From Bagarius yarrelli (Eukaryota; Chordata; Actinopteri; Siluriformes; Sisoridae): DNA of 64,000 nt. Below are positions 44,945-55,462 of the stretch, piece after piece. A program made the position numbers and the translations under genes. Each line of letters begins with the position of its first letter. Position 1 is the stretch's first letter. The notes beneath the pieces are model-generated. The model did no database searches. It had not been told where the DNA came from and saw nothing but the letters and a program-made list of their open reading frames with translations. The DNA is taken from assembly GCA_005784505.1 (NCBI GenBank), contig VCAZ01000094.1:1733693-1797692 (forward strand), given 5' to 3'.

Positions 44945-45205
44945 TTATGTATGTGATATGGCCAAAAATTTGTGGACACCTCACAAGCAAACCCAGTCAG
45001 TCCTGATTCGGAATCAACCCCTTTAAACTGAACAACTTTGGGATGAACTGGAACCACGGCTGAACCCCAGACCTCCTCACTTCAACATTAGTGTCTGATC
45101 TCATTAATACTATTGGAACTGAATGATCGAATCCACACAGTCACATGTGTACTAGAAAAATGAGATTTATGGTTGTGATAGTATTTTGACCAAATAATGT
45201 AGAGA
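44945..45205 (+). mobile_element. Tc1-like internally deleted element with both termini
   Basis: Left end GATATGGCCAAAAATTTGTG. A C-terminal transposase remnant follows (AACTTTGGGATGAACTGGAA), then TACTATTGGAACTGAATGAT and GTCACATG, and the right end TAGTATTTTGACCAAATAAT. The 260-bp element keeps both inverted ends but only the last part of the transposase region, so it is a deletion-derived nonautonomous form of family D. Confidence 0.7.
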
Positions 45206-45257
45206 AGGTTGCAGGTCCTCTGTGTGTCTTTATAAACTTCTGCAATGCACAAACAGA

Positions 45258-45590
45258 CCTTCATTTACCTCATTTATCCAACTAAGCAGTTAAGGGTTAA
45301 GGGCCCAGCACTGGTAGGTTGGTGGTGCTGAAAATTGATCAGAAGCCTATGACCTTAACCTGGACATGTAAAAAGAAGGGATAGCAAATATATTGGTAGA
45401 AGGGTGTTAGAAATAAAGCTACCAGGCAGAAGGCAAAGAGGAAGACCAAAGAGGAGGTATATGGGTGCGATAAACGAGGACACGAGTTATGTGGAGACAG
45501 ATGATTCGCTGTGGCGACCCCTAAAAGGAAACAGCCAAAAGGAGCAGAAGAAGAGCCTATGACCTTAACCACTGAGCCTCCACTAACAAA
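45258..45590 (-). mobile_element. Family A SINE split by a LINE insertion
   Basis: Minus-strand SINE with body at 45283-45330 (AGCAGTTAAGGGTTAAGGGC, GGTTGGTGGTGCTG). It is cut at AGCCTATGACCTTAACC (45344-45360) and the same 16-17 bases are repeated at 45554-45570, followed by the rest of the head (ACTGAGCCTCCAC). The repeated bases are a target-site duplication of the LINE at 45361-45554. Confidence 0.8.
45361..45554 (+). mobile_element. 5'-truncated non-LTR retrotransposon with target-site duplication
   Basis: A 194-bp insert. The frame from 45382 keeps Tyr-Ile-Gly-Arg-Arg..Leu-Pro-Gly-Arg-Arg-x-Arg-Gly-Arg-Pro-Lys-Arg-Arg, a C-terminal segment frequent in fish LINE ORFs. It then runs to CGCTGTGGCGACCCCTAAAA and a GAAGAAGA end. 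Flanking 16-17 bp duplications at 45344-45360 and 45554-45570 show target-primed insertion. The clade is unresolved, possibly RTE-like. Confidence 0.8.
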
Positions 45591-46420
45591 TAGTTTTCCA
45601 GTAAAGCCCACCCCAGTCTGGTCAGTGCTTCTACTGTTAGTACATTTTAAAGCTCGGGTAGAATCTGGAGTAAGAGACATTTTACATGACTACCTGTTGT
45701 TTGTGTTGGTGTAATATTTTCAATAACAAGCAACCTCACCTGACTATTGATTCTGAAGCTCAAGCTTTATTTACCCATGCCTGATTACGCATCCTCTGAA
45801 TGTCAGTGTTTTAATCCTATCAATGTTTTCTTATCATTTTTTTCTGAACTGTGATTGGTTATTGACCTCAGACTACTTTTTCGAAAGATTCGGTCCGCCA
45901 GACAGCTGTGTTACGACTTCCTAATGTTGCCGATAATAATAAACCCACTATGGATAGATTATACTCGTTAGTCCCCTCTGCCGCTGCTACATACAGCAGG
46001 TACAATAACAGAATTGAGTAAATCCCCTTCACTTTACTCAGTTTCAGAGGAACTCTTAGAGAAACGAGTGGGTGCCGGATTTAAACTTGTCCATGGCGGT
46101 CAGCTCTCACAGGGAGGTGCAGGTGGGGGGCTTTGACATTTATGCTATTGAGCTGAATGTGCTATTTGCAAGCCACATTCTGTAATCATATTCCTGCCCT
46201 TTTCCACCAGCCTTTCACCGACGTCCAACTGAGAATGGGATTTTAAATAGTGGACCAAAATAACGGTATAAAAGTTCCCCCCAAAAAAGCAGCAGGACAC
46301 CAAGTAAACTTTAACGGTTTAATAAAAGATCAATTTAAATTTAATATCGGAAATTAAGGCTAGTATAGTATTTAGTATTTTTTTTTACTAAAACTTGTGC
46401 CATAAATAATAAAACTACAC
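45591..46420. other. No gene recognised
   Basis: Unique-looking DNA. Short frames do not carry recognisable motifs. Confidence 0.4.
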
Positions 46421-46800
46421 TATATGTCCAAAAGTATTAGAACACCTATCCATTATCACCATGTGTATTTTAGTATCCTATCCCAAATGTTAGTGTCACT
46501 CTTCCTCCTATAATCTCCCCTGTTCTTCTGTGCAGGTTTTTTCCTGTTGTTTATACTCGAACTTCTCCCCCGTTTTTCGTTCTGCCAGGTTTTCACTAGA
46601 TTGGGTCATGTGACTGTGGATTTGATCATTCGGTTCTAATAGTATTAGTGAGATCAGACACTAATGTTGAGGTGAGGACGCCTGGTTTGCAGTCAGGGTT
46701 CCCATTCATCCCAAAGGTGTTCAGTTTAAACAGTCCGAATCAGGACTCTGTACAGGTCTTCATGTAGATCAGGGGATTTATGCACAGGGACAGGAAAAGA
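46421..46800 (-). mobile_element. Tc1-like element (family D) with outer terminus and internal duplication
   Basis: Outer end ACACTATATGTCCAAAAGTA at left, then CTATCCATTATCACCATGTG, GTTCTTCTGTGCAGGTTTTT. About 50 bp of extra sequence follows (CTGTTGTTTATACTCGAACT..CGTTCTGCCAGG) that partly repeats the preceding motif, and then the standard family D segment to GGGGATTTATGCACAGGGAC. Confidence 0.75.
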
Positions 46801-46924
46801 GTTTGAAAATCTTTGTGGCAATAGATTAAAGAACCACATATGGATCTGCTGACATTTACTGACATATTCATGGGCAAACCTAGCCAACAGAAATAGCTCC
46901 TGACCTGTGGTCTTCACTAAAGAT

Positions 46925-46995
46925 TGTAGACTGACACAAAGCTGGAATGGACTACAAGACCATCACCAAGCAGCTTGGCAAGAATGTGACAACCA
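46925..46995 (+). pseudogene. Tc1-like transposase helix-turn-helix fragment
   Basis: An open frame of 22 codons from 46931 contains Tyr-Lys-Thr-Ile-Thr-Lys-Gln-Leu-Gly-Lys, the N-terminal helix-turn-helix of Tc1-family transposases. It lies next to, but in opposite orientation to, the family D piece, so it comes from a separate element. Confidence 0.65.
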
Positions 46996-46999
46996 GAAA

Positions 47000-47215
47000 A
47001 AGATGACATGTTTTCCACAGTCAGTACAGCATTTAAAGAGCCTTCAGCATCACTAAAGACCTTTGTTATCCCTCTCACAGTCACCACAGTTTCTCCTCCC
47101 CCAACTGCAGAAAGGTTCAGGAGATTCTACAGCAGGACCATCATGCTTTAAATAGATTTTTCTCCCAGGCTGTGAACATCATGAACACACTGTGCTCCCC
47201 AGAAGTACTCTCACC
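47000..47215 (+). mobile_element. Probable LINE 3' remnant
   Basis: GCAGAAAGGTTCAGGAGATT, ACAGCAGGACCATCATGCTT and TTTTTCTCCCAGGCTGTGAA, CATCATGAACACACTGTGCT resemble the C-terminal Arg-Phe-Arg-Arg..Phe-Phe-Pro-x-Ala-Val..Leu-Asn end of fish non-LTR elements. There is no intact frame. Family assignment is tentative. Confidence 0.4.
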
Positions 47216-47447
47216 TTTTTACCAAGCCCAAGCAATACACCCCCCCCACACACACACACCACAACCCCTACACACTGCTGACTTTTGCAGCATAGCAGTA
47301 GAACAAGCTGATATTCTGCATTGTGTACTTAAAAATAAATAAATAAATAAATATATATATATCTCCAGCTACAACTTTTTATGTATTGTTGACTAAATGC
47401 CTTTTTTAGTTAACTTTGCTTTGTAGTGTTCGTACTGTATGGTTAAC

Positions 47448-47600
47448 CAACCAACCAGTCAATCAGTCAACTAACTAACTAACGAATCAGTCAGTCAGTC
47501 AGTCAGTAAACCAATCAATTAACTAAACAGTCAGTCAGCCAGTAAACCTAATAATCAATCAGTTAAACAGTCAGTTAATCAGTCAGTTAGTCAACCATCC
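47448..47600. repeat. Degenerate (CAGT)n/(CAAT)n/(CTAA)n tract
   Basis: ACCAACCAGTCAATCAGTCA, CTAACTAACTAACGAATC, CAGTCAGTCAGTCAGTAAAC and related tetranucleotide-based repeats. Confidence 0.85.
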
Positions 47601-47639
47601 AACCGGTTCATCAACTGGTAAACAAATTAATCATTTAAT

Positions 47640-48449
47640 TGTTCAGGCCAGGGGTTTTAAGCATATAGTTTAACAGCGGGTGTGTGATGGATGTTTAGGT
47701 TCAGTGGCTGAGGTAGCATGGTAGCATAGTGCTCGGGTAGTTAACTTTAACTAACATTGTTAAATATGATATCTCATACTGTAACCAATATTTTTTCCTA
47801 TAAGCACAATGAGCAACGAAAGATTTAAGTGTAACTTACAGACCCAGAAACACACAGTAATTCAGTGAAATCAGGGTGTGGTCAGTTTAGTGGGAAACCC
47901 TGCCCAGCCTCAGGGCAGTATAAGCCAGCGGCACTACTTCAGTGCACCATGTCAGTGCCTTCATCCACCCTGTCATCTTTTTAACCCACCAACACACTAT
48001 AGAGCCTCTAGTAGAATTGTTTTCTCTGCTAATATTTAATAGTAAAGAAAGTCAGTAAAGGAAGAGTTATTAAGCTATTAAAATAATAATTTGATTGTTT
48101 TATTGTAAGAAATGGGGCAGATATGTTTAATGGATGAATGAGTTTAGATTTTTGCAGTACCTCGCTTTAAAGTTTTTGAAGAGTTTTTATTTTTATTTAG
48201 TATCTGAATAAATACACATATACACTAATGAAACAGGGCACAGCAGTAGTCTCTCAGGAGTTGGCGGATCTGTGTTAGCCCCCATAACCTCCAGGTATCA
48301 TACCCTCACTGTCTATTGTACCAGAATGCCTATTAAACCAGCTGCCATGCCATGTAATCAAATAAATTATGTTCAATTCCACCAAGTATAAAGTTTATTC
48401 CAGATTTAACTCCTGGCTTTGAAAAACTATTTTACTCTCCAAGATAATC
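47640..48449. other. No gene; unclassified
   Basis: At 47875-47945 a compact CAGCCTCAGGGCAGTATAAG segment has a TATA-like motif in a GC-richer context, reminiscent of a retroelement promoter. No flanking structure supports that. The remainder is AT-rich. Confidence 0.3.
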
Positions 48450-48665
48450 TTTAGTGGGCAGTTGTGGCTCAGTGGTTCTGCTTTATTGCCCTTAGGGTTA
48501 TGAGTTCAACTCCCAGCACTGTTGAAATGCCATTGTCTGGCCCTTGAGCAAAGCCCTGCACCGGCCGCTCTGTATCACGGCTGACGCTGCATCTTGACTG
48601 CAACGTCTTAACAAGCCTGGATATGTGCTGTACTTGTATAGATGACATGAAAGACTAATTTATAT
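48450..48665 (+). mobile_element. Family C SINE
   Basis: Head GCAGTTGTGGCTCAGTGGTT, GGTTATGAGTTCAACTCCCA, body GGCCCTTGAGCAAAGCCCTG, then GCTCTGTATCACGGCTGACG, CTGGATATGTGCTGTACTTG. The 3' end TAGATGACATGAAAGACTAA is diverged. Confidence 0.7.
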
Positions 48666-48884
48666 CTTTTCTTTTCTGGCATAGTTTTAATCAGTGTTTT
48701 TACTCTTCATGCTACCACCACAAAGCTTCAGGAAAGCGAAGGCGCACGGTCTGGCGGGGGCAGCATTGTTTTTTGACGTCAAATTGCACTTGTTTAACAT
48801 TATACATGTTATTAAATGTATAAAAATTAGGCTAAGGCCTGCATGGCAACTGATGTTCTCATTTTGGGCCATGGATAAGGTATT

Positions 48885-49135
48885 GGAAAGACCCGACACC
48901 GCCCCGTCAATACTTTACACTCCAGTCCAGTTGGTGGCGGTAATACATCATAAGTTGGCTTGTCAACCGCCAATAAACAATATAAGATGAGAAAGAAGAA
49001 CTCTACAGTAAACGCTGTAACCTCCGGCCAGTATCCCGTGTCTCACTCGATAGCTAGTCAGACATGCGCGTTAGCAAGTGGAGTCGTCTGATCTTCAAGG
49101 TAAATGCTGTACATTATACTTAATAATAAAACCAG
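48885..49135 (+). mobile_element. Interspersed DNA repeat (family J), right half
   Basis: Closely matches 35805-36010: CTCCAGTCCAGTTGGTGGCG, GGTAATACATCATAAGTTGG, CGTGTCTCACTCGATAGCTA, GTCAGACATGCGCGTTAGCA, AGTGGAGTCGTCTGATCTTC and AAGGTAAATGCTGTACATTA. The splice-donor-like GT is conserved but its consensus has weakened (GTAAAT). Confidence 0.7.
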
Positions 49136-49639
49136 TTTATTGCACTACATCCTATTGTATTCTTTTTATACAATATTCGTTATTTATAAGTTTATTTATC
49201 TTATTTAAAAACATGTAACAAAACAATTGCAGTGTTATTTGGGGACCCGGAACGGGTGATTCCATGGTCGAAGTCAGGCGGCACATTACTGTCCTCATCT
49301 TTATAAAAAAATTTTACTCGTAAATATGAATGAAGCGCTTATTCATCCTTGCCCAGTTTTTACAATGTACCTTTTGGCCTGTGTAGCTGACCTTATTGAG
49401 CGACGAGGTCAGACACAATACATTAGCACTCATTCAGCACATCTGATACATTAGTACTCATTAGCATAGTATTTAGTATTCCGTTGGGTTACAGCAGTAC
49501 AGCAGGACCAGGTTCTGTCTTTAAGCCTTCAGGGAGCAATAGTGGCATCCTGGATTCTAACACTTCTGCTCCATTAAATGTATAAAGACATGTCCTTCAA
49601 AAACACAAGAAGTATATGATGTGATATTCGGATAAAGCT
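49136..49639. other. No gene recognised
   Basis: Unclassified AT-rich sequence without a credible frame. Confidence 0.4.
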
Positions 49640-49780
49640 GAAAAATCAGGGTTCGATTCCCATCACCACTACTGGTGGGCCCCTGAGCAAAGCCTTAACC
49701 CCTAATTGCTCAGATGAATAAAAGCGATAGATGTAAGTCGCTCTGGATAGGGATGTCTGCCAAATACTCTAAGTGTAAAT
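49640..49780 (+). mobile_element. Family A SINE, 5'-truncated
   Basis: B box GGGTTCGATTCCCATCACCA, body GGTGGGCCCCTGAGCAAAGC, tail TAAGTCGCTCTGGATAGGGA and TAAGTGTAAATG. Confidence 0.8.
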
Positions 49781-50277
49781 GATAAAGAACGGTACAGTAA
49801 AGAACCTGCTGGGTAAATGATTGACCTTTGCATGGTAACACTGATGCGCTCATGCTTTTTAGTCAGGTCACTATGGAAACATGGAAGATGGTGACACACA
49901 AATCATTAGATTCATTCCCGTTTATTTTAATCGGCAGACGTTGAAAGGTTAAAGGTTGAGTTTTTCTCAGATTTTGGTCACGATTGTTTGGGAATTTTTC
50001 TTGCCCGACCACCGGAGAGCAACAGAGTGCACTGTGAGCACATTGACCTCGAGTGTACGGGTGCATATTGAGGACTGGCGAGTCCCAGTGGTGGTGTGTT
50101 TGTCATATTTTTTGTGGTTTATGCATCTGCCTGTTCTCCTTGCTTTGATCGGAGCAGCTGTAGGTTTGGAGGAGTTGACTTGCAAAAGTGTCAATTGTTT
50201 AATTAATCTTGTGAGAAGCAGACAAACTGATTAGATTTTAAAAAATGATCTAAATGTCCATTATTCAGTTTTCCTGT

Positions 50278-50388
50278 TTAACCCCCGTCTAAGATGGTAT
50301 CTCCAAGATTCTGATTAACTAAACACATCTGATCAGTGGGTAGGGCAGGAACTCAAGGAACACAGGTTGCCAATCCCTGTTTTTTATA
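50278..50388. mobile_element. Family E MITE fragment
   Basis: AGATGGTATCTCCAAGATTC, TGATTAACTAAACACATCTG, AGGGCAGGAACTCAAGG and AACACAGGTTGCCAATCCCT, the latter resembling the terminal repeat of the complete copy at 13337-13579. Confidence 0.6.
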
Positions 50389-50559
50389 CTTTTAATCTAA
50401 ATTGAGGCTAAATTGCCCTCAGCATTTCATGTCATGTGATGTTCCTCTACGTTCCTTTTTCTCATCTCAGAGCTGGACTTCCTGCTGAGCGAGACATGAG
50501 AGAGCGAAAATGATAACCTGTACATGACTGACTCAGCTGTTCTTTATTTCCTCTTTTAT

Positions 50560-50775
50560 CCACTCCTGTTCTAATTAGGCTCCATTTTTCCACACAGCAG
50601 GTTGAAGCAGAAAGATAATTCGGTCACAGTGATGACTAAATGTCCCAATCTGGAGGTGAAGGAACCGCGGCGCTAAAGGTCACTCCGTTTTCTGCATGCT
50701 GTTCATCTAATTAACGCTGGCGGCCGTCAGAAAATCCGCCGTTAACGCAGCTTCAGAAATTTGAACAAAACCTGT
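50560..50775. other. Candidate conserved noncoding element
   Basis: Repeat-free block with TCTAATTAACGCTGGCGGCC and GTCAGAAAATCCGCCGTTAA, where TTAACGCTGGCGG and CCGCCGTTAACGC form inverted halves. Several homeodomain cores are present. Conservation is untested. Confidence 0.25.
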
Positions 50776-51609
50776 GTTATATTCTCGTCCCCCTTCTCCT
50801 CCTCGTCATCATCAAGCGCTTTGTTATTCTCATGTCTCCTGAATTGATGGAACACTAGTCGACGCCAGACTGTCCTGTCACGTTCTCCTCTAACCAGACA
50901 AACCAGCAGGTTATTCCATCCTGCAGTACAAATTCAGTGGTTTTGTCTTGAGGGTCATCTAGAAGACAAGATCATCACTGGGAAACTGCCGCTGGGGCTT
51001 ATTTTTTTGTTCTAATCCACTAATTGGACTAGATACAGACTGGATCTGCTGGTGATGGTGTGCTGGAAATAGAAAAGAAACAGACGTATGTTAGTGTAGA
51101 TGTCCTTCTACTTACAATATACAGATATATTTTGTGTTCTTGGGTGGTGTTCCCAGTTCCGGTGGTCCTGATTATTGCAGTTTAATAATCCTTAACTGAA
51201 TTTGGATAATAAAAGTGTGTGTGTTAAGTGTGTTATGTGTAATCCAGGTTAAAGAGATGGGTCTTTAACCTAGTTGTAAACTGACAGTGTGTGTCTATAT
51301 ATATATATAATCTTTCATGACCAAGATTAGATTATTATAAGCTTTGTTGGGGCTTGTAGGAATTATATATATAATTTCTGCATTTGATATCGAGAGCATA
51401 GGTCATAATTTTAGATATGAAGGTTCTTATGAACTTTCTCTTTGTGCTCGAACCTTTATAACATCTCATGAGACATGACCGAGGAACCCACTTAGTATTG
51501 AGCCTAAAGATGACCCGCTTTAAAAAAAAATACATTAGTAAAAAGATGCTAAATTTAATCTACAGTAAAATGTGTTCAATATTTAGTGGCATGTGGACCT
51601 CTCTTTCTT
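50776..51609. other. No gene recognised
   Basis: Unclassified sequence with a short TA tract (51295-51310). Confidence 0.4.
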
Positions 51610-51895
51610 TAACCCTTCCCCCTCCCCTCCCTCCGTTTTAAACTTTGCCTCTTTCTTCTCGTCTTCCTCCTTTTCCTTTCCCTCATTCTTTATTACTTTT
51701 ATTTCTTTTATTCTTCCCCATCATTCTCCTCCTACTCATCTTCATCTTTTTTTTAGCTAATCCTCCTCATTACTTTCTTACTCCTCTTTTCCATTCGATT
51801 CTTCCTTCTCCCTATCTTTCTGTTCTTCCACCGTTTAATCTTCCTTTTCTTCCTCTCCCTTTCCCTCCCTCTTATTTTTCTTTGTCCCTAATATA
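51610..51895. repeat. Pyrimidine-rich low-complexity tract
   Basis: CTTCCTCCTTTTCC/CTCCTACTCATCTTC-like sequence. An open frame of Pro/Leu/Phe composition is an artefact. Confidence 0.85.
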
Positions 51896-52189
51896 ATATG
51901 AATCAATAAAGTGTCATTAGCCGTGTCGTTAGCTGCTAGCTTCCTGATGCTAATCAGGCTAGCAGGTGTCTTCCCGCGTCTCCTTCCTATCAGAAAGGAG
52001 ACAGGATTATTGATCAGGTGTGATTGATTATGGCAGGGACGATACAGCAGAAGTTCAGGATTTATTCTTCAGCTAATCTGTATTGTCAGGAGCAGCGTTT
52101 CTTCACTAGTGCTCTCCTTTTAGCAGCGCTAACCACACAAATGCTAACTCAACAAACAGGAAGACTTATTTGCTCTGTTGTTTTATTGC

Positions 52190-52302
52190 TTAGTTTGTCC
52201 ATTCATCCATCCATTTATCTATTCATCCTTTCATCTATCAGTATGTCTTTTCATCCATTTATCCATCCATTCACCCACCTATTTATTTATCTAGTTTTTC
52301 AC

Positions 52303-52346
<44 letters not shown>

Positions 52347-52535
52347 TCATCCACCCATCTATCCATCCATTTAGCAATTAAGCATCTATTTAGCATCTAT
52401 TTATTTATCCATCCATCAATCTATTCATCCATTTATCAATGTAACCATTCATCCATTCATCCATTCATCCATTTACTGAACCAGAAATAGATGGATGGAT
52501 GGATGGATGGGTGGATGGATTGATGAATGGAAGTG
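52190..52535. repeat. (ATCT)n/(ATCC)n array facing an inverted (GGAT)n run
   Basis: CATCCATCCATTTATCT-type units and a pure ATCT run (52306-52345) cover 52195-52475. They are followed by a GGAT run on the same strand (52490-52522). The two halves are complementary, so the region could fold as a long hairpin. Confidence 0.85.
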
Positions 52536-53868
52536 ATATACAAACAGGATGAATGAAATCAATAAAAGTTGGGTTGCCCAGTTCTGTCTTTCAGAAACTT
52601 TAATGTGTTTGAGCTGTAGAATCCTCTCAGACCGGCTGTTACTGAAAATAATCAATACCAACTTCTCACCAATCAGCATCCAGACCCACAGACCTCCACG
52701 TTAATAACACTACACTTTACTGATAATGACCCACGTATGTTTTTATTCCACACTACCAGTAGCCGCGAGAAGGTTCTCATTACACTGCATCATTAGTCAG
52801 ATAAATCCGACATGTTCCTGAGCTGACCGCGCGGTTTGTTAGCGTGTGGAGGAAGAAAGCGGGAAGTCTACAGCGTTTAAGTGTGATCGAGTGCCTGATA
52901 GAGTACCTACAGTAATCTATACACACTTCACAGCGGCCATTTTAAATAATTAATTATCGAGTTTATTGTGATTTTTCCAGGCATGAAGTTATTTACCAGC
53001 TTGTAGAAAGCGGTCAGACAAAAGGATATTGATTAGAATTTTCTTTTCTAAAGTAATCTGACTTTGACCTTTATGTTTTCTTATTTAGCCAAAAAAAGTG
53101 TTTTCTTTATATATATATATAGAAACCTTTGAAATTTTTTTTCCAGACAGAAAACATTTCATTATCAGCATCACAATCTGAAAATGCACTCGGATAAAAA
53201 AGCTTTCAGTCGGCTGTACGTCTAGACTGTGGATTAACTTATTGTTTATGTCCCAAACACATAAAAAAAAAAAAAATTCAATAAAGTTGAATAAAATGTT
53301 TATGTCAGAGTATCTGTGTACCTCATCCGGTCTGATCCGCCACTAAACCCACTGTCTAATCTAATCAACACCAATCCCAGCATCTGGGTCTTCTCACCAA
53401 CTCCATTCTCTAATCTTCTACATTTTAAAGGAGACCCCAGGTCTTCTTAACATTTCTGAATCATTTCATCACCACATCAAACTCCGGGTCTCCTTAACAT
53501 CACACGATCATTTAAATCATCACGTACATCATCTCAGAATGTTCTCGACTCCTTTACCAAGTTTAAATCCCAGCAAGTTTTAAAGATACTTTTTCTATAA
53601 CTTACTTTTCTTTTTGGTGTCACTTTTTACCTAATACATCCTGAGTAGAATAGTGGGTGCCATAATATGGTTATTTGATTTAATGTTTGTTAAAAGGTTG
53701 AATTTCTGGGTTTAAACAGGAACCTGACGGAAAAAACAAACAGGTTCAGGAGACGCTTTAATCTAAACGCAGTTCCACTTCATAAACGTCCTTATGAGCA
53801 GTTAACGAGCGGGAAAACGACGGCGATTCCGACCCGAATTACTGCACGTTAGTCCAGACAATCCCTTT
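52536..53868. other. No gene recognised
   Basis: Unclassified sequence. There is a TA run near 53108-53120 and an A-rich run at 53263-53276. No exon can be supported. Confidence 0.4.
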
Positions 53869-53874
53869 CTCTCT

Positions 53875-53927
<53 letters not shown>

Positions 53928-53932
53928 CCACT
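53869..53932. repeat. (CT)n microsatellite
   Basis: CT run of about 20 units with CTTTCT interruptions. Confidence 0.9.
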
Positions 53933-53984
53933 CCAGCTATGTTTTAACACCTCTAGTGTAGTTTATAGTCTCTAGCTTTAATAT

Positions 53985-54092
53985 ACCCTTTACAGCCAAA
54001 GGTATTGGAACACCAATTCATCACATTCTTCTTTGGTCATGTTACTCTTAATCTTCCTTCTTTAGTCACATCCAAACTTCTGTGCAGCTTTT
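53985..54092 (-). mobile_element. Tc1-like left-terminus fragment
   Basis: ACAGCCAAAGGTATTGGAAC, ACCAATTCATCACATTC and AAACTTCTGTGCAGCTTTTG follow the order outer end, subterminal region, start of the family D segment. It is cut off by the SINE that starts at 54095. Confidence 0.6.
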
Positions 54093-54094
54093 GT

Positions 54095-54272
54095 ACAGCC
54101 GTTATGGTATATATTTTGCCTTTATTGATAGGATGAAAGAGGGGAAATAGAGCAAGAGGTGGGACTGGAAAGGACCTGAGCCGGAAATTGACCCCGGGTT
54201 GCCAGAGCGCAACAACTTGCACATATGGGTGCTGGCGCCTTAAGCCAATACACCACTGCGCCAGCCCTTTAT
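54095..54272 (-). mobile_element. Family G SINE
   Basis: Reverse complement reads GGCTGGCGCAGTGGTGTATT, GGCTTAAGGCGCCAGCACCC, CCCGGGGTCAATTTCCGGCT, CAGGTCCTTTCCAGTCCCAC, CATCCTATCAATAAAGGCAA. It has the same body and 3' end as 25800-26008, without a long poly-A. Confidence 0.75.
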
Positions 54273-54326
54273 GGTATTCAAAGCCATGGATCTTATCCAC
54301 CTCCAGCTGTCTCATATGTGGCACAC

Positions 54327-54355
54327 TAACACACACACACACACACACACACACA
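54327..54355. repeat. (CA)n microsatellite
   Basis: CA run of about 14 units. Confidence 0.9.
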
Positions 54356-54381
54356 ATTCAGACTGTTTAACTGCATCTTAT

Positions 54382-54545
54382 ACATTTACAGTATTTGATA
54401 GGTGCTTTTATACGGAGCCACTTACATTTAGCTCCATCTTTTTCTTCCAGCTGAGCAGTTGTGGCAGATTATTGATGCCGGGAATTGAACCCACAATCTA
54501 ACAATCAATCGGCAGTCCTTTACTTTAATCACTGAGCTACCAAGT
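54382..54545 (-). mobile_element. Family A SINE
   Basis: Minus strand: tail TACATTTACAGTATTTGATA and GGAGCCACTTACATTTAGCT, body CAGCTGAGCAGTTGTGGCAG (with an internal deletion), B box GGGAATTGAACCCACAATCT, head TCACTGAGCTACCAAG. Confidence 0.75.
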
Positions 54546-55119
54546 TCGACCAAACATTTGCACTAGCACATTTTGTCTATTACAAATTCAATCGAAATTG
54601 AAGGGTTTTTTTTTTTATATGATTATATTTATATTCATCTTCACACCTTAGCGTGATATTATATTTCTTTTTACCTCATTAATATTGTTTTTTTGACAGT
54701 AAAGAGGATTCGGATTGATTTCCCAGACTGGATTTCATATTAAATTATGATTATTATTATTATCATTATTATTATTATTTTTACAAACAACTGCTTGAAT
54801 ATTAGCAATAAAATTTATTTTTGGATTATATTTCGAAATCTTTCCTTTTCCTTGCCGTCTCCTCCATGTTTTTTTTCTTTCAGTATTTTAAAATCATCCC
54901 GCCGGCACTTTGCACTACTCAAACATTCTTCTCAGAGACCCGGATCATCCAGAACAGAGTTTTTAGACGAGTATCTGCGTCAGACACTTCCTGTTGGATT
55001 ATACAGATGAAATAGCAACAGAGACGCTGATTAAAAGGTACAGCAGGGTACAGGGTACAGAAGGACACAGAAAAGCTTTTCTATTCAGTTTTTACTTCAG
55101 ACATGCAGATGATCACAGA
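54546..55119. other. No gene; (ATT)n run
   Basis: (ATT)n/(TTA)n at 54747-54780 in AT-rich sequence. Two overlapping frames near 54821-55015 have no recognisable domain. Confidence 0.5.
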
Positions 55120-55462
55120 GCTACCAGAGCACTGTGGCTTGGTGTTTAGCACTGTTTCCTCAAAGCAAGAAGGTCCCGGGTTCGATTCCCGGGCAGGGGT
55201 CTTTCCCTGTGGAGTTTGCATGTTCTCTCCATGCTTGCGTGGGTTTACTCCGGGTTCTCCGGTTTCCTCTCACAGTCCAAAAACGTGTGTTAGATTGATT
55301 GGTGGTTCTAAATTGCCCATAGGAGTGAGTGTGCGTGTGTGGCCCTGTAATGGACTGGCGACCTGTCCAGGGTGTCCCCCTCCTGCCTTTCACCCTTAGA
55401 CTTCAGCAGATCCCTGTGACCACCAATTAGGGAATAATCAGGTATAGAAGATGAATAAATTA
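55120..55462 (+). mobile_element. V-SINE, full length
   Basis: The most complete V-SINE copy. The head is GAGCACTGTGGCTTGGTGTT, GTCCCGGGTTCGATTCCCGG (intact B box). The core is GTGGAGTTTGCATGTTCTCT, GTTTCCTCTCACAGTCCAAA, AAATTGCCCATAGGAGTGAG. The 3' part is ATGGACTGGCGACCTGTCCA, CAGCAGATCCCTGTGACCAC, CAGGTATAGAAGATGAATAA. It lies about 0.8 kb upstream of the asic4 start codon. Confidence 0.9.
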
